Of a DNA stretch of 45,189 nt, positions 28,496 through 38,100 are shown piece by piece. Location: positions 1 to 45,189 of the forward strand of contig JWZX01002732.1 of NCBI GenBank assembly GCA_001275005.1, written 5' to 3'. The notes below the pieces were generated by a model. That model was not told the DNA's origin, made no database searches, and saw only the letters and a program-made list of their open reading frames with translations. The stretch's first letter is position 1; every line of letters starts with the position of its first letter. Both the position numbers and the translations under genes were made by a program. This DNA comes from Chrysochromulina tobinii (Eukaryota; Haptophyta; Prymnesiales; Chrysochromulinaceae).

Positions 28496-30769
28496 TCACT
28501 CCACGCGCGACGCCGTCCTCTCAATCAGATTGCGCAGCGTGCTGCCACTCAAGTCTGCTGCCTTCGTCTCCTTGAAGGTGGTCCGGGTCTCGAGCTTCTT
28601 CGCCTGCTTGGTGACGATGCCGAGCTCGCGAGCGGTGGCCTCATCCCTCGTCTCCGAGAAGTGCGCCTCGTACTCCTTCAGGAACGCCTCATGCGCCTCG
28701 CGCTCGCGCTGCACGTTGAGCAGACGCTGTTTCGTCTCCTGATCGTACACCATCAGGTGCGCCTGTGCGGCCTCCTGCTTCAGGCGCTGCCGATCCATGA
28801 TCTCACGCTGCTCACCCACGAGCTGCGACTCCCACTTCTTGCGCTCGACCGCATCCTTATCCGCCTCGAGGAACTGGTTCTTGATGCGGATGCGTTTCAG
28901 CTCGGCGGCGAGCTCTGCCTCCTTCCGCAGACGCTGGGTGCGCTTCTCCTCAAGCGTCGCCTTGACCTTGAGCTGCGCGTCTGCCACTCGTTCGCGCGTC
29001 GCCTCGACGGCGGCGCGCTCGGCCGCCTTAGTCTGCTCTCGCCGCGTGGACGCCTCCACCGCCGCGCGCTCGCGCATCTCCGCGAGCCGACCCGCGCGCT
29101 GCGCGAGATCCGTTTGCTTCTCGTCCTTCTCGAGCTTGATCTTTGTGCGCCGTGCCTCCTCATCCTCAAGCTGCTGCTCCTCGACGATGAGCAGCCGCTC
29201 GCGCAGCTCGGCCAGCGACATCTCCTCGAGGAGCCCCAGCTGCGGCGTGTACGTCGGGTCGAGGCGTGCCTCGCGCTTGCGTGGCACCAGCTCGAGCGCC
29301 CGGATCTGCTTGATCAAGTCGGCTCGCCGCGCCTCCTCCTGCCGCCGCTCTGCCGCGCGCGCCGCCTCCATCTGCTCAATCTCGGAGCGCAGCACGCGCG
29401 CGTCCTTCTTGTTCTTCTGCACCACCTCCTCCTTTGCGATGAGCGGCCGGTCCCGCCTGCTCTGCACCTCAGCCACCACCGCCTTATGCCGCGCCTGCAG
29501 CTTCTCCTCGGCTGCCTGGCGCTGCTCCTCGGCCCGCGCCGCGTCGACCTTCATGGCCATCGCTGCCGCACGATTTTCCTGCTCCTTGCGCAGCCGCGCC
29601 TCCTTGGCCTCCTCGTCGGCCAAAAGGGTCTCCATGCGTCGCCGCTCGATGTTGCGCACCCTTGCCTCCTCGTCTTGTTCCTTCATCTTCTGCTGCCACG
29701 CATCGAATTCGGCCGAGTCGCGCAGCTCGCGCTCGTAGGCGCCGAGCTGCGCCGCTTCGCTCTCCTGCTTCTTGCGGTAAAGATTATCCTCGCGCAGGAT
29801 GGCCGCCTCGTTCAGACGCACCATGCCCTGGCCAGGCAGCTGCCGCGGCACTGGATGCGCCTTCTCGCCCTCAAAGTTGCACTCAGCGGCTCGCGCTTGC
29901 TCCACCTCCTCACGAACCTTTTCGAGGTTGTTAGGCCGCTCAAGCACGCGCAACTTGAAGGGCTGGATGTTGGGGTTGGAGTACTTGGCCTTCAGCCGGA
30001 TGCGATTCGCGTCCTTCTTCTTGTCGAGCTCCACGCGATCGACCAGGTCCTTCGGATCTGTATACGTGGACGTCGGCACGCCGCCAGCCTTGAAGGGCTC
30101 GATCACGTCCTCGGGCGGCGGAACAAGGCGCAGCTTGGGCTGAGTGAGGGCAAAGGGCTCCGGAGTGGTGAACTGACCACCACCACCGCGGCCCTCGGCA
30201 AGAGCCTTCGCAGCCTCCGCGGCCGCCTCCTTCTTGGCAGCTTCCGCAGCCATGCTCCCCTCGAGCACTTTTTGGAGGGCCTCAACATTGGGCACGAACA
30301 CCAACACTTTCTCGATGAGCTGCTCGTCAACAAACTTTGGCTCGTAGAGCTTCAGCCATTCTGGACGGAGCCACTCATTGAGGTTCGTCTGGTTGAAGAG
30401 GAATTTGAGTAGCACGCTCATCGCATGGTATTCTTGCGACATGACGAGTGTGCGGAAGTCAGGAAAGCCAAGCTCGTGCAGCCGCAGCAGCGCGAGGTAC
30501 GCGAATACCATGTAGAGTGTGTAGTCGCTGCGCTGTGTCTCACCACCGTGCTTGAAGTATAGCGATGAGAGGAAGATCTTGAGCATCTTCTTATACCGCA
30601 TTGTGCCGTACATAACCTGCTGCACAAAGCGCTGGTCGTCTGGGTCGCTCACGCGGTTCCGGGTGATGTACTCTTCGACATGCGAATCGACCGTCGTTTT
30701 CGACGGCTCCCACGTGCGCACGCACTCCTCGCACCTTGCGATGAGGTCGCCGGGTGATAGGATCGGCAT
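28496..30769 (-). CDS. CFAP99: CFAP99-like flagellar coiled-coil protein
   Basis: This is a single-exon protein of 757 aa from ATG 30769. The frame continues upstream only to a GTG. The N-terminal 150 residues form a compact helical domain (LIARCEECVRTWEPSKTTVD, RFVQQVMYGTMRYKKMLKIF, YTLYMVFAYLALLRLHELGF). Then comes a conserved-looking middle (YSNPNIQPFKLRVLERP, ECNFEGEKAHPVPRQLPG) and about 430 residues of continuous charged coiled coil (for example RNIERRRMETLLADEEAKEA and RERLLIVEEQQLEDEEARRT). The architecture and the middle block fit CFAP99, an axoneme-associated protein. With CFAP161 this supports a motile flagellum. The assignment is by pattern memory. A generic axonemal coiled-coil protein is the alternative. 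The plus strand is open over most of this gene as a Leu/Arg-rich shadow. Confidence 0.72.
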   Translation of the reverse strand: MPILSPGDLIARCEECVRTWEPSKTTVDSHVEEYITRNRVSDPDDQRFVQQVMYGTMRYKKMLKIFLSSLYFKHGGETQRSDYTLYMVFAYLALLRLHELGFPDFRTLVMSQEYHAMSVLLKFLFNQTNLNEWLRPEWLKLYEPKFVDEQLIEKVLVFVPNVEALQKVLEGSMAAEAAKKEAAAEAAKALAEGRGGGGQFTTPEPFALTQPKLRLVPPPEDVIEPFKAGGVPTSTYTDPKDLVDRVELDKKKDANRIRLKAKYSNPNIQPFKLRVLERPNNLEKVREEVEQARAAECNFEGEKAHPVPRQLPGQGMVRLNEAAILREDNLYRKKQESEAAQLGAYERELRDSAEFDAWQQKMKEQDEEARVRNIERRRMETLLADEEAKEARLRKEQENRAAAMAMKVDAARAEEQRQAAEEKLQARHKAVVAEVQSRRDRPLIAKEEVVQKNKKDARVLRSEIEQMEAARAAERRQEEARRADLIKQIRALELVPRKREARLDPTYTPQLGLLEEMSLAELRERLLIVEEQQLEDEEARRTKIKLEKDEKQTDLAQRAGRLAEMRERAAVEASTRREQTKAAERAAVEATRERVADAQLKVKATLEEKRTQRLRKEAELAAELKRIRIKNQFLEADKDAVERKKWESQLVGEQREIMDRQRLKQEAAQAHLMVYDQETKQRLLNVQREREAHEAFLKEYEAHFSETRDEATARELGIVTKQAKKLETRTTFKETKAADLSGSTLRNLIERTASRVE

Positions 30770-31982
30770 GAATGGCCCTTCAGCGGCGGCTTGTGCCGAG
30801 AGGCGGACCACAGAGACGGAGCGGCTCCAACAGTTGCTCCTTTTCCCACAGGGTCTAAATTGTACGGGGGTCCATGAAAACCCCCCAACCAGCTCCCTGA
30901 CGGACCTGTGCTCGCCGAAAGCGTCCACAGTTCAATGTCGAATGTCAATGTCAAGGTCCATGTACCATGACATATGACAATGTGGGACCTGTACGAGTCT
31001 GAACGGAGGTGTCCCGTGTCCGTCCTCGTATTCTTTGAAGGTCGGTATGGCGTACACGATCCTCTCCCAGGCCGTGTCGCGGGGGCGGGACCCCGGGAAG
31101 CTTAAGCCGGGGAGCCAGGAGATCGCCCTGGCTAAGGTCTAGGAACAGAGACGACCGGCGTGTGTGTGTAACGATTGTGAAGGCAGAGGAGCAGCGACGA
31201 ATCCTGGCACGGTGCGTGTGTGTGTGCGCATGCCGCATCCCACACAAACGGATCACCGAGGAGTCGAACCTCGCCGCATGGCGGCGCCTCTGAAGAGAGC
31301 AAAACCACAGCGGGATACGGATATCGTGGTCCAAATGAGTCGCTCGGCGACGGCCGCAAAGCCGCACCGCCGCCTGCGAGGCGCGAGACAACGCCAGGAA
31401 CAATGGCATGGTGCCATTTCAACCCGGTCTCCGAGGGAGCATCGGGACCTGGCGTCCACATTCCTCGCAGGTGGCAGCACGGTGACGAACCGTTGGCACG
31501 CACGCTCTCGCCCGCCGCCGCGCTTTTGGTATGTGACAACCGGCAAAAGCTGGGCGAAAACCCGGTAGGACCACCGTCACGAGGGCGACCTCGTGCCTGG
31601 GTTAGGGTTGATCGGTGCCTGCTGCAAGAGCGGCCGACACCCGGGGCGAGCGAGGGTTGGCACGGTCCACGCCGAGCGCACGAAGTTTGGAGCCAAGCCC
31701 AAGGGATTTTGACTGTGAAATTGCCAATAAATTCTCCGGAACCGATCCGAACACGCCTCCGATCGGATCTATTTTAGTAAGGGACATACAAAGAATGTAT
31801 TTTTAACTACACGTGACTGAACGCTCTGCACGCGCGCTGCGCGCATGCACCGGTGACGTTCTTCCTCACCTTGACAACAGCATCTGCTTCGAGATTTCGT
31901 GCACTCGTCTCTCATGGCAATTACGCGTGCAGCGCGGTGGCACGTAGACGTATTCTCGCAAGCGAAAGCCGGAAATCAAGCC
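30770..31982. other. 1.2 kb region without supported genes; possible structured RNA
   Basis: No frame here shows protein-like composition. Short GT microsatellites lie near 31155-31170 and 31213-31225. Two structured spots stand out on the minus strand: a tRNA T-arm-like hairpin (31257-31273) beside a six-pair GC hairpin, and an 11-base telomere-repeat complement (31599-31609) next to a perfect 7-bp hairpin (31578-31595). An unannotated non-coding RNA gene is possible but unproven. Confidence 0.35.
31578..31595 (-). other. perfect 7-bp hairpin beside telomere-like 11-mer
   Basis: The CACGAGG / CCTCGTG stem has a 4-base loop. On the minus strand it directly follows AACCCTAACCC (31609-31599). 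It could be chance or part of an RNA. Confidence 0.4.
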
Positions 31983-33044
31983 TCATGCGCCCAACGCGAA
32001 TGCGCTCTGGGAACTCTGGCTCACGGGCAGAGTCTTGGGACCAAACGGATTCTGAAGCTGCAAGCCCCATTGTACCTGCGAGGTCGTCGTCATCGCGCTG
32101 GTCTGCATCATCTGTGTCCCATCCGCCACGCCGTCGCCGTTGGAGTCCACCATCATCGTCTGTGTCGTGGTCGTCAACGTCTGCGTGATAGTGTGGCCCA
32201 CGACGACGGGCACGGGAGGCAGCCACAGGACCATCTCCGCGTCGCCATTGTAGTTGCGTGTGCGCACGTGCCACGTGCCGTAGAAGCCGGCGTTGCCGGG
32301 CGGACAGCCCCAGCTCTGCAGCTCTGCCGCGTGAGAGGGTAACGCCGCGAAGAGGTCGCAGCACATGAGGCGCAGCTCGACGGCATGGCCCAGGTTCTCT
32401 CTCGGATCGCCTGTGCCGGGCACGTACTGCTTCGTCAGCTTGAGCTTCGCGAGCTTATACGTGCCGCTCATGTTGAACGTGCCGACGTCATCCACCCCGT
32501 TGCCAAAGGCGTAGCCGGCGGTCTCGTCCGAGGGCGTGCACCCCATGGCCTGCGCTGGAATCGGGTGCGACCGTCCGTACTGCCAGTAGATGCCGCAGTA
32601 GTTCCCTGCAGGGGTTGAGCCGACTGGGACGCCCATCGGAGTCGTCTTGGCAAGATTTGCCGCCGCGCCCATCATAGTCTGCAGGCCCGCCCGATCGAGT
32701 CGCCGCCAGTCTGGGGGCTCGTCAGCTTTTGCAGGACCAGAGGCGCCAAGATGCGCTAAGGTGTTGCCACGAGAGCCTCGTCTAATGTAGGCACAGATAC
32801 AGATGAAGGAGCAGAAGAGGAGGATGGGAACCGCAATCGCCGCTCCAAGGTGGATTGCAGGCGGCGGCGCGGGCGGTCGCGATGGTGGGTATGGAGGGCT
32901 CGGCGGTGCTGGCGGTGAGTAAGGTGGCGAGGGCGGAGGGGGCGGGGGCGGGGGCGGGTAGTGCACGTGTGGTGTGTGTGGATGGTGGGAGTGCGGGCTG
33001 TGGCCGTGACCTCCGGCACCCTGCAAACGTCTTGTGGGCATCAT
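31983..33044 (-). CDS. single-pass membrane protein with Pro-rich ectodomain
   Basis: This protein of 353 aa starts at ATG 33044 (a second ATG follows directly). Residues about 5-25 are His/Gly-rich. Then comes a run of PPPPPPPPP and PPSPPYPPSRP type (about 30-70). One clear transmembrane helix follows (AAIAVPILLFCSFICICAYI), with positive residues after it (IRRGSR). The C-terminal 230 residues form a globular domain rich in Gly and aromatic residues: GNYCGIYWQYGRSHPIP, GTYKLAKLKLTKQYVPGTGD, ENLGHAVELRLMCCD and GFYGTWHVRTRNYNGDAEMV. An acidic loop DSNGDGVADG could bind Ca2+. I do not recognise the domain by name. A similar Pro-rich ectodomain occurs in the giant gene at 35.2-45.2 kb. It is divergent from the glycosyltransferase gene. 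Confidence 0.7.
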   Translation of the reverse strand: MMPTRRLQGAGGHGHSPHSHHPHTPHVHYPPPPPPPPPSPPYSPPAPPSPPYPPSRPPAPPPAIHLGAAIAVPILLFCSFICICAYIRRGSRGNTLAHLGASGPAKADEPPDWRRLDRAGLQTMMGAAANLAKTTPMGVPVGSTPAGNYCGIYWQYGRSHPIPAQAMGCTPSDETAGYAFGNGVDDVGTFNMSGTYKLAKLKLTKQYVPGTGDPRENLGHAVELRLMCCDLFAALPSHAAELQSWGCPPGNAGFYGTWHVRTRNYNGDAEMVLWLPPVPVVVGHTITQTLTTTTQTMMVDSNGDGVADGTQMMQTSAMTTTSQVQWGLQLQNPFGPKTLPVSQSSQSAFALGA

Positions 33045-33332
33045 TCTGCTCCAAAAAGACCCAGATTGAAACCCAGTGTGAATTGGCAATTCACATGTGA
33101 GAAAAGCAATCGGCTGTGAAAGACTTATCGATGGTCGAGTTAGTCTTGAGCACTTGACTGTCGTTTACTCAAGCTCAAACCAGTTCTTGACGGTGCGCGT
33201 CTGCGCGTTTTGAGGTCTCGATTCTACCGCGTGTCGTCTCAAGCGAAAACCTTGTCGAGCTCCAGCTTGGGGTCAGGAAACAGGCCTTTGCATTTCCCCA
33301 CAGAGCGGGGGGCCTGCCGAAATGCGCCCTTG
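33045..33332. promoter_or_regulatory. divergent promoter, membrane protein / GT4
   Basis: 288 bases lie between the two start codons. The plus frame is open here but lacks an ATG and looks like 5' UTR. No TATA element is obvious. Confidence 0.35.
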
Positions 33333-34700
33333 ATGAGGGATGTAATTGCGCCTGTTCAGGAAAAGGCAATGGCGGGGCCTTTAGCCGCCCTGGCTCTGTG
33401 CATGATGCCGGACTTCTACGTCAACCGCACGCAATGGCCTGCTTCAAAGCCAGAGTTGCAGCACCGGGTAGTGCTCGTCACCAACTCATACGACCGCAAC
33501 CTAGACGGTGTCGCGCTCACGCTCAATCGACTCGTGGCGCATCTCATGCGGCGCGGGCACGAGGTGCTGGTCGTCGTGCCCACGCCAGGCCGCCGGCAGC
33601 GTATCCCCGTCATCCGCAGTCCGGGAGCCGAAATTGTGACGGTGCCGAGCGTCAGCTTCCCGCTGTGGAGCGAGTACCGCCTGACGTGGCGCCTCGGCCG
33701 TACGGCGCGCAGCCGGCTGGAGGCTTTTGCGCCGACGGTAATGCACATCGCCATCCAGGATGGGCTTGGCCACGCGGCGCAGCGCTGGGCGCGCGCACAC
33801 AAGGTGCCCGTCGTCTGCTCGCACCACACCCGCTTTGAGCGCTACCTTCACTACTACCAGCCGCTGCGACCGTTTGCCTTTCGCCTCGAGGAATGGTACT
33901 GGTGGGGTATGCGCCGCTTCCACAGCGGGTGCGAGGCGACTCTGCCGCCCTCGGAGAGCCTCGCGAGTGACCTCGAGGCGCACGGCGTGCCGCGCGTCGG
34001 CGTGTGGCATCGCGGCGTCGACCGCACTCTCTTCAACGCGGCGTCACGCTCGGAAGCGTGGCGCGAGGGCGTCGGCGACGGCGATGAGTCGACGCCGATC
34101 GTGCTGCTCGTGGCGCGGCTGCGCTGGGAGAAGGGCCTGCGCACTTTTGCAGCTGTCGTAGCCGAGCTGGGCCTGCGCGGGGTGCCTGTGCGCGTCGCTG
34201 TGGTCGGGGACGGCCCCGCGCGCGCCGAGTTTGGAAAGCTGCTCCCATCGTCTACGCGATTTTTTGGCGCGCTCACGGGTGCGGCGCTCGCGACGGCATA
34301 TGCCTCGTCAGACATCTTTCTCAACCCGTCGACCTCGGAGGGCTGGGGCGCCACCTGCCTCGAGGCCCAGGCCGCCGGGCTCCCAGTGGTGGCCACCGCC
34401 TCCTCGGGCATTGTCGAGGTCGTTGCTGAGGGTGTGGGAGGCCGGCTGCTGCCGCCCGACAATGTGAGCGCGATGGCGGAGGCTGTCGCGGCGCTCGTAG
34501 CCGACACGGCGACGCGCCGCGAGATGGGGCGCCGCGCGGCTGAGCACGCGGCCCGCTTTGATTGGGAGAGCAGCGGCGACAGGATGTTGTGCGAGTACGC
34601 GTTGGCAGCGCCGGGCGTAGCGGCCGGGCAGTGCCCGGTGAATCACACTTGTGTACACCGCTGTGATCGACGATGCACTTGTGTACACATCGATGAATAG
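33333..34700 (+). CDS. GT4-family glycosyltransferase (SQD2/MgtA-like)
   Basis: This is 455 aa from ATG 33333. ATG 33369 (MAGPLAALALCMMPDFYVN) is an alternative that would begin with a hydrophobic stretch. It has the two Rossmann domains of a GT-B enzyme. The N-terminal half has VVLVTNSYDRNLDGVALTLN, HEVLVVVPTPG and VPVVCSHHTRFERYLHYY. The C-terminal half has VLLVARLRWEKGLRTFAAVV, RVAVVGDGPARAEFGKL, the donor-site ASSDIFLNPSTSEGWGATCL (EX7E type, with Glu in SEGWG and CLEAQAAGLPVV), and a final helix. This places it in CAZy family GT4, near sulfoquinovosyl- or mannosyl-transferases acting on lipids or glycans. The exact sugar is not readable. The last 20 residues (HTCVHRCDRRCTCVHIDE) are Cys/His-rich and come from a duplicated 13-base word, so they may be a recent extension. 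Confidence 0.85.
   Translation: MRDVIAPVQEKAMAGPLAALALCMMPDFYVNRTQWPASKPELQHRVVLVTNSYDRNLDGVALTLNRLVAHLMRRGHEVLVVVPTPGRRQRIPVIRSPGAEIVTVPSVSFPLWSEYRLTWRLGRTARSRLEAFAPTVMHIAIQDGLGHAAQRWARAHKVPVVCSHHTRFERYLHYYQPLRPFAFRLEEWYWWGMRRFHSGCEATLPPSESLASDLEAHGVPRVGVWHRGVDRTLFNAASRSEAWREGVGDGDESTPIVLLVARLRWEKGLRTFAAVVAELGLRGVPVRVAVVGDGPARAEFGKLLPSSTRFFGALTGAALATAYASSDIFLNPSTSEGWGATCLEAQAAGLPVVATASSGIVEVVAEGVGGRLLPPDNVSAMAEAVAALVADTATRREMGRRAAEHAARFDWESSGDRMLCEYALAAPGVAAGQCPVNHTCVHRCDRRCTCVHIDE
34646..34688 (+). repeat. 13-base direct repeat at the end of the GT4 gene
   Basis: CACTTGTGTACAC occurs at 34646-34658 and 34676-34688 (30-base period). It encodes the Cys-Val-His pairs at the C-terminus. Confidence 0.8.
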
Positions 34701-35199
34701 TCACGGCGGCAGCGATGCTAGCACATCTTGCTGTAGTCTACATTATAAATATGGGGTGCTTCATATCTTATCGTACTTCGCTTTTTAGTACTTGTGTTGA
34801 CCGAGGCGCGAGGGGAGCGAGCCGTCCTTTGAGACGGTGGTGGAGTGAGCGTGGAGGGACCGCGAAGAAACTGAACTGAACTGAACTGTACTTCGCTTTT
34901 TGGCATTTGGGTGCAGACCTCGAGGTCGGAGGTGCACCGGATCAACCTCGACCCCCGCCGCGCGCCGGCAAATTCCAAATACGAAATACCGAGTTGTGGA
35001 ACACACACAGACGCACGCACAGCTTTTAGGCCAATGCCTGAGCTGTCACTACCGGCACCGCGCAAACGACTCTATGTGCGGTAGACCTATGGCAGACCCA
35101 CATGCAGTAATACCGGGTAAGCAATTTCTGCGACGTTTTCTTTTTTCATCTTGCATGCCTCTCTCGACCCTCTGACCTTTCGTCGGGTTGGTCATCCGG
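34701..35199. other. convergent spacer with ACTGA repeat and 14-base direct repeat
   Basis: No gene is supported. (ACTGA) repeats lie at about 34870-34887. GTACTTCGCTTTTT occurs at 34773-34786 and again at 34888-34901. AT-rich stretches lie near 34740-34770. Confidence 0.5.
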
Positions 35200-38100
35200 T
35201 TACATCCGGTGTGTGATCTTCAGGTTGAGAGCAGCAATGTCGGGACCCTCGAACGTCGACAACCGCTTGCACAGCAAGTTATAGCCGGCGAGCACCGCCA
35301 CAACGATCGGCTCGATGAGCAGCCACTGCAAGGCCAAGGCAAGCCACCACGCCGAGATCACATCCTCTCGCACGACGCGCCCATCCATGCTCGCTGCCGC
35401 ACTCACCGAGCCGACGGCGAGCGCAAGCATCAGGAAGAAGGCGATGCCCCACACCGACGCGAAGGCGAGCGTTGTGGAGAAGAGAGGGTTGGCGCCCATC
35501 TGCTTCGCCCTCTCTCGCGCGCGGGCGGCGGCCTCCTTGCGCAGCCGGCGCATGCCGGCCGCGAACTCTGCTGCACTCACCTTGCCGTCGCCGTCCGTGT
35601 CGAGTGACGCTCGCAGCTCGGCCCGCATCGTACGCAACCGCTCGCGCCGCTCCTGGAAGGCTGACTTGGTCTGCGCCGCCATCTCGCGCCGCAGCCGGCG
35701 CATACCCGCTCTCATCTCTGACCAGCTCACCTTGCCGTCGCCGTCGGTGTCGAGCGACGCGCGCAGGTCATCCCTCATCTTCTTGAGCCTGGCGGTGCGC
35801 TCCCGCGCTTTTGCCTTGGCGGCCATGTACAACTCGGCCGCCGTCACCTTGCCGTCGCCGTCGAGGTCGAGCGACTTGTGCAGCGCGATCGCACCCGCCA
35901 TGGCGCTAGAGAGCGCCGCCTTTGTGTCGGTCGCGATCCGCGTCAGGCCGTGGGCTTGATTATACACGAGCTGTTGCCGATTCACCATCATGAACAGTCC
36001 CCTCCCGGCAAGCAGGCATGGGTAGAGGATGATGGTCGACATGAAAGCCACAGCGGTGACGAAAGGCGCGCGCTCCCTCGTTGAGGCGCCATTCGTGGTC
36101 AGCGCATGCACACGATCGCCCGCGAGCCACGAGTAGCGAAGTTGCATGCACACGATGTAGAGGAGCCCGAGCGCAGTCGTCCAGAGCAGCTGGCACGCCT
36201 GCGCACCCGTTGGCATTTTCGGACCGTCGCCAAAGAGGAAAGAAGCCACCGCGCAGTAGAGCGTGTGCTCGCGAAGCCAGCCGAGCACGATCTCACGAGC
36301 CGAGCGGTCGTCCCATGCAAGCTCCGTGACCTTGACGGGGCGGCGCGCCTTGTTGGTGAGCGTGCCGAGGCCGCCCGCCCACTTCGACCTGCTACCTGTG
36401 TCACCGCTTTGGCGGCTGCCGGTGGCTGGCAGCACAGGGGAGGGTGAGCCGCTGCTGCTGAGCCACGTCAGAATGCTGCCCTTGAAAGTCGACCACCTCG
36501 AAGGCGTGGCGATGGCAAAGTGCAGCTCCACAAGGCCATCGGCCTCGAGAAGCATCACTGCGACCTCTTGGGGGGCGGACCGTCGCACATTCTGGCCGTT
36601 GATGCTCAGGAGGCGGCTTCCAGCGTTGACGCCGATCGTGTTTGTACGCACCTCGACGCCACCCGTCGTGGCGGCCGCCAGATCCCAGCCGAGCCGCTCT
36701 CCAGCTTTGGTGGAGATCTCAAGCTTGACCTCTGGCCACGCGCGCCACGCCTCTTTGTCAGGAGTGGTCAGTTCGGGAGCTTTGCACACGATGGCCCCCT
36801 GGCGCGGGGGCGGGGCGGAGGGGTACGCGAGGGCCTTCGGGAGCACTGTCCTGCGCGCCAAGTGTCCGCGATAGCACGCCTGCACCTTGAGCGCGCTCAC
36901 GTCACGATCTCGCCCCTTGTGGCGCACCTTCTTGATGAACCGGCCTGTCCGTACTCCCTTTTCCGCGAGCGCCATGAGCTTGGCTGCATGCACGCCTTCT
37001 GGGTCCCAGAGCTCATTGATGCCCTCGTCCTCGTCCTCGTCGTCAAGGTCGTCTTCGAGCTCGTCGTCCTCGAGCTTGCCGAGCGCCTCACCTTGCGCCT
37101 CGAGCACCTCCAGCTCCGCCTTCATCGCGCGCAGCTCGCTTGGCGCCGGCGCCGCAGTTGGCGCCGACGCCCTGGCCGGCGGCAGGACCTGCGCCGCGCT
37201 CCCACCGCCCAAGACGTTGCTCAAGACGCCCATCGCATAGCCAAAGGTGCCTTGATTCGCTGCCCTGGCCTGCGTCACGTTGACCAGGCAGCCGCGTGCA
37301 AACGGCTCGAGCTGCGGGTCGTTCAGCTGGAGGATCGCCTGCAGTCGCTCGAGCCCACCCGCCTGCTGCAGCTGCTCAACGTACGCGATCTCGGTGCACA
37401 GGATCTGCACGGCGCTCAGTGCGCTAACGAGCGTCGTTTGCTCTTCAGAGAAGATGTGCGGCAGCAGCAGACCGAAGGCGCCCGCCGTCTTGAGCAGCAC
37501 CTTTGTCTTCTCAGCGTTAGGGTCGACTGCAACGGATGCGAGATTGCCCACGAGCGCGATCGCCATCTGGTGGGTCGACGGCACATGGCTACCGAGAAGC
37601 CCGGCGATGAGCTGCACGCCGCCTGCGGCGCGCAGGTACTCGCACAGTGCGATCGCCTCCTGGTCGGAGCTCTCGCTCACGAGCTGCGTAAGCTGGCGTA
37701 GCGCTGCGGCCTGGTCCTCCTCGAAGACGAATGCTCGAGTGCTGCTGCTCTCGCGAAGCGCTGTGAGCAGCGCAGGCAGCAGCGTTGCCGTGCTTGGCGA
37801 GCACTGATGCAGCGCCGCAAGCGCCTCCTCCTCCATGCGCGAGCGGCTGCCGCCGCTGCCAGGCCGGCTGGTGGAGCCGCTGCCAGGCCGGCTGGGCATC
37901 ACACGCGCAGGTGGCGAGGGCGGTGGTGACAGTACAGGGGGGAGCCCGAGCAACGTCGACGGAACGGGCGGTGGCTGGGCGTTTGCTCGTGTCGGTGGCG
38001 CAAAAGAGGCCGGCAGCGTGAATGACTCGAGACCATCCTCGGAGACGACCATCAAGGACGGCTGCTGATGTGATGCCGCTGGACCCGCTGCTGTCGCCGC

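Noticed and set aside
28049-30412. 787-codon plus-strand open frame, Leu/Arg-rich
   Set aside because: It lies antisense to the CFAP99 coiled coil. Its composition is the mirror of a Glu/Arg/Ala coiled coil and it has no motifs.
31020-31190. U2-like GGCTAAG word as a U2 snRNA
   Set aside because: The branch-site-binding GTAGTA and Sm-site context are missing, so one shared heptamer is not enough.
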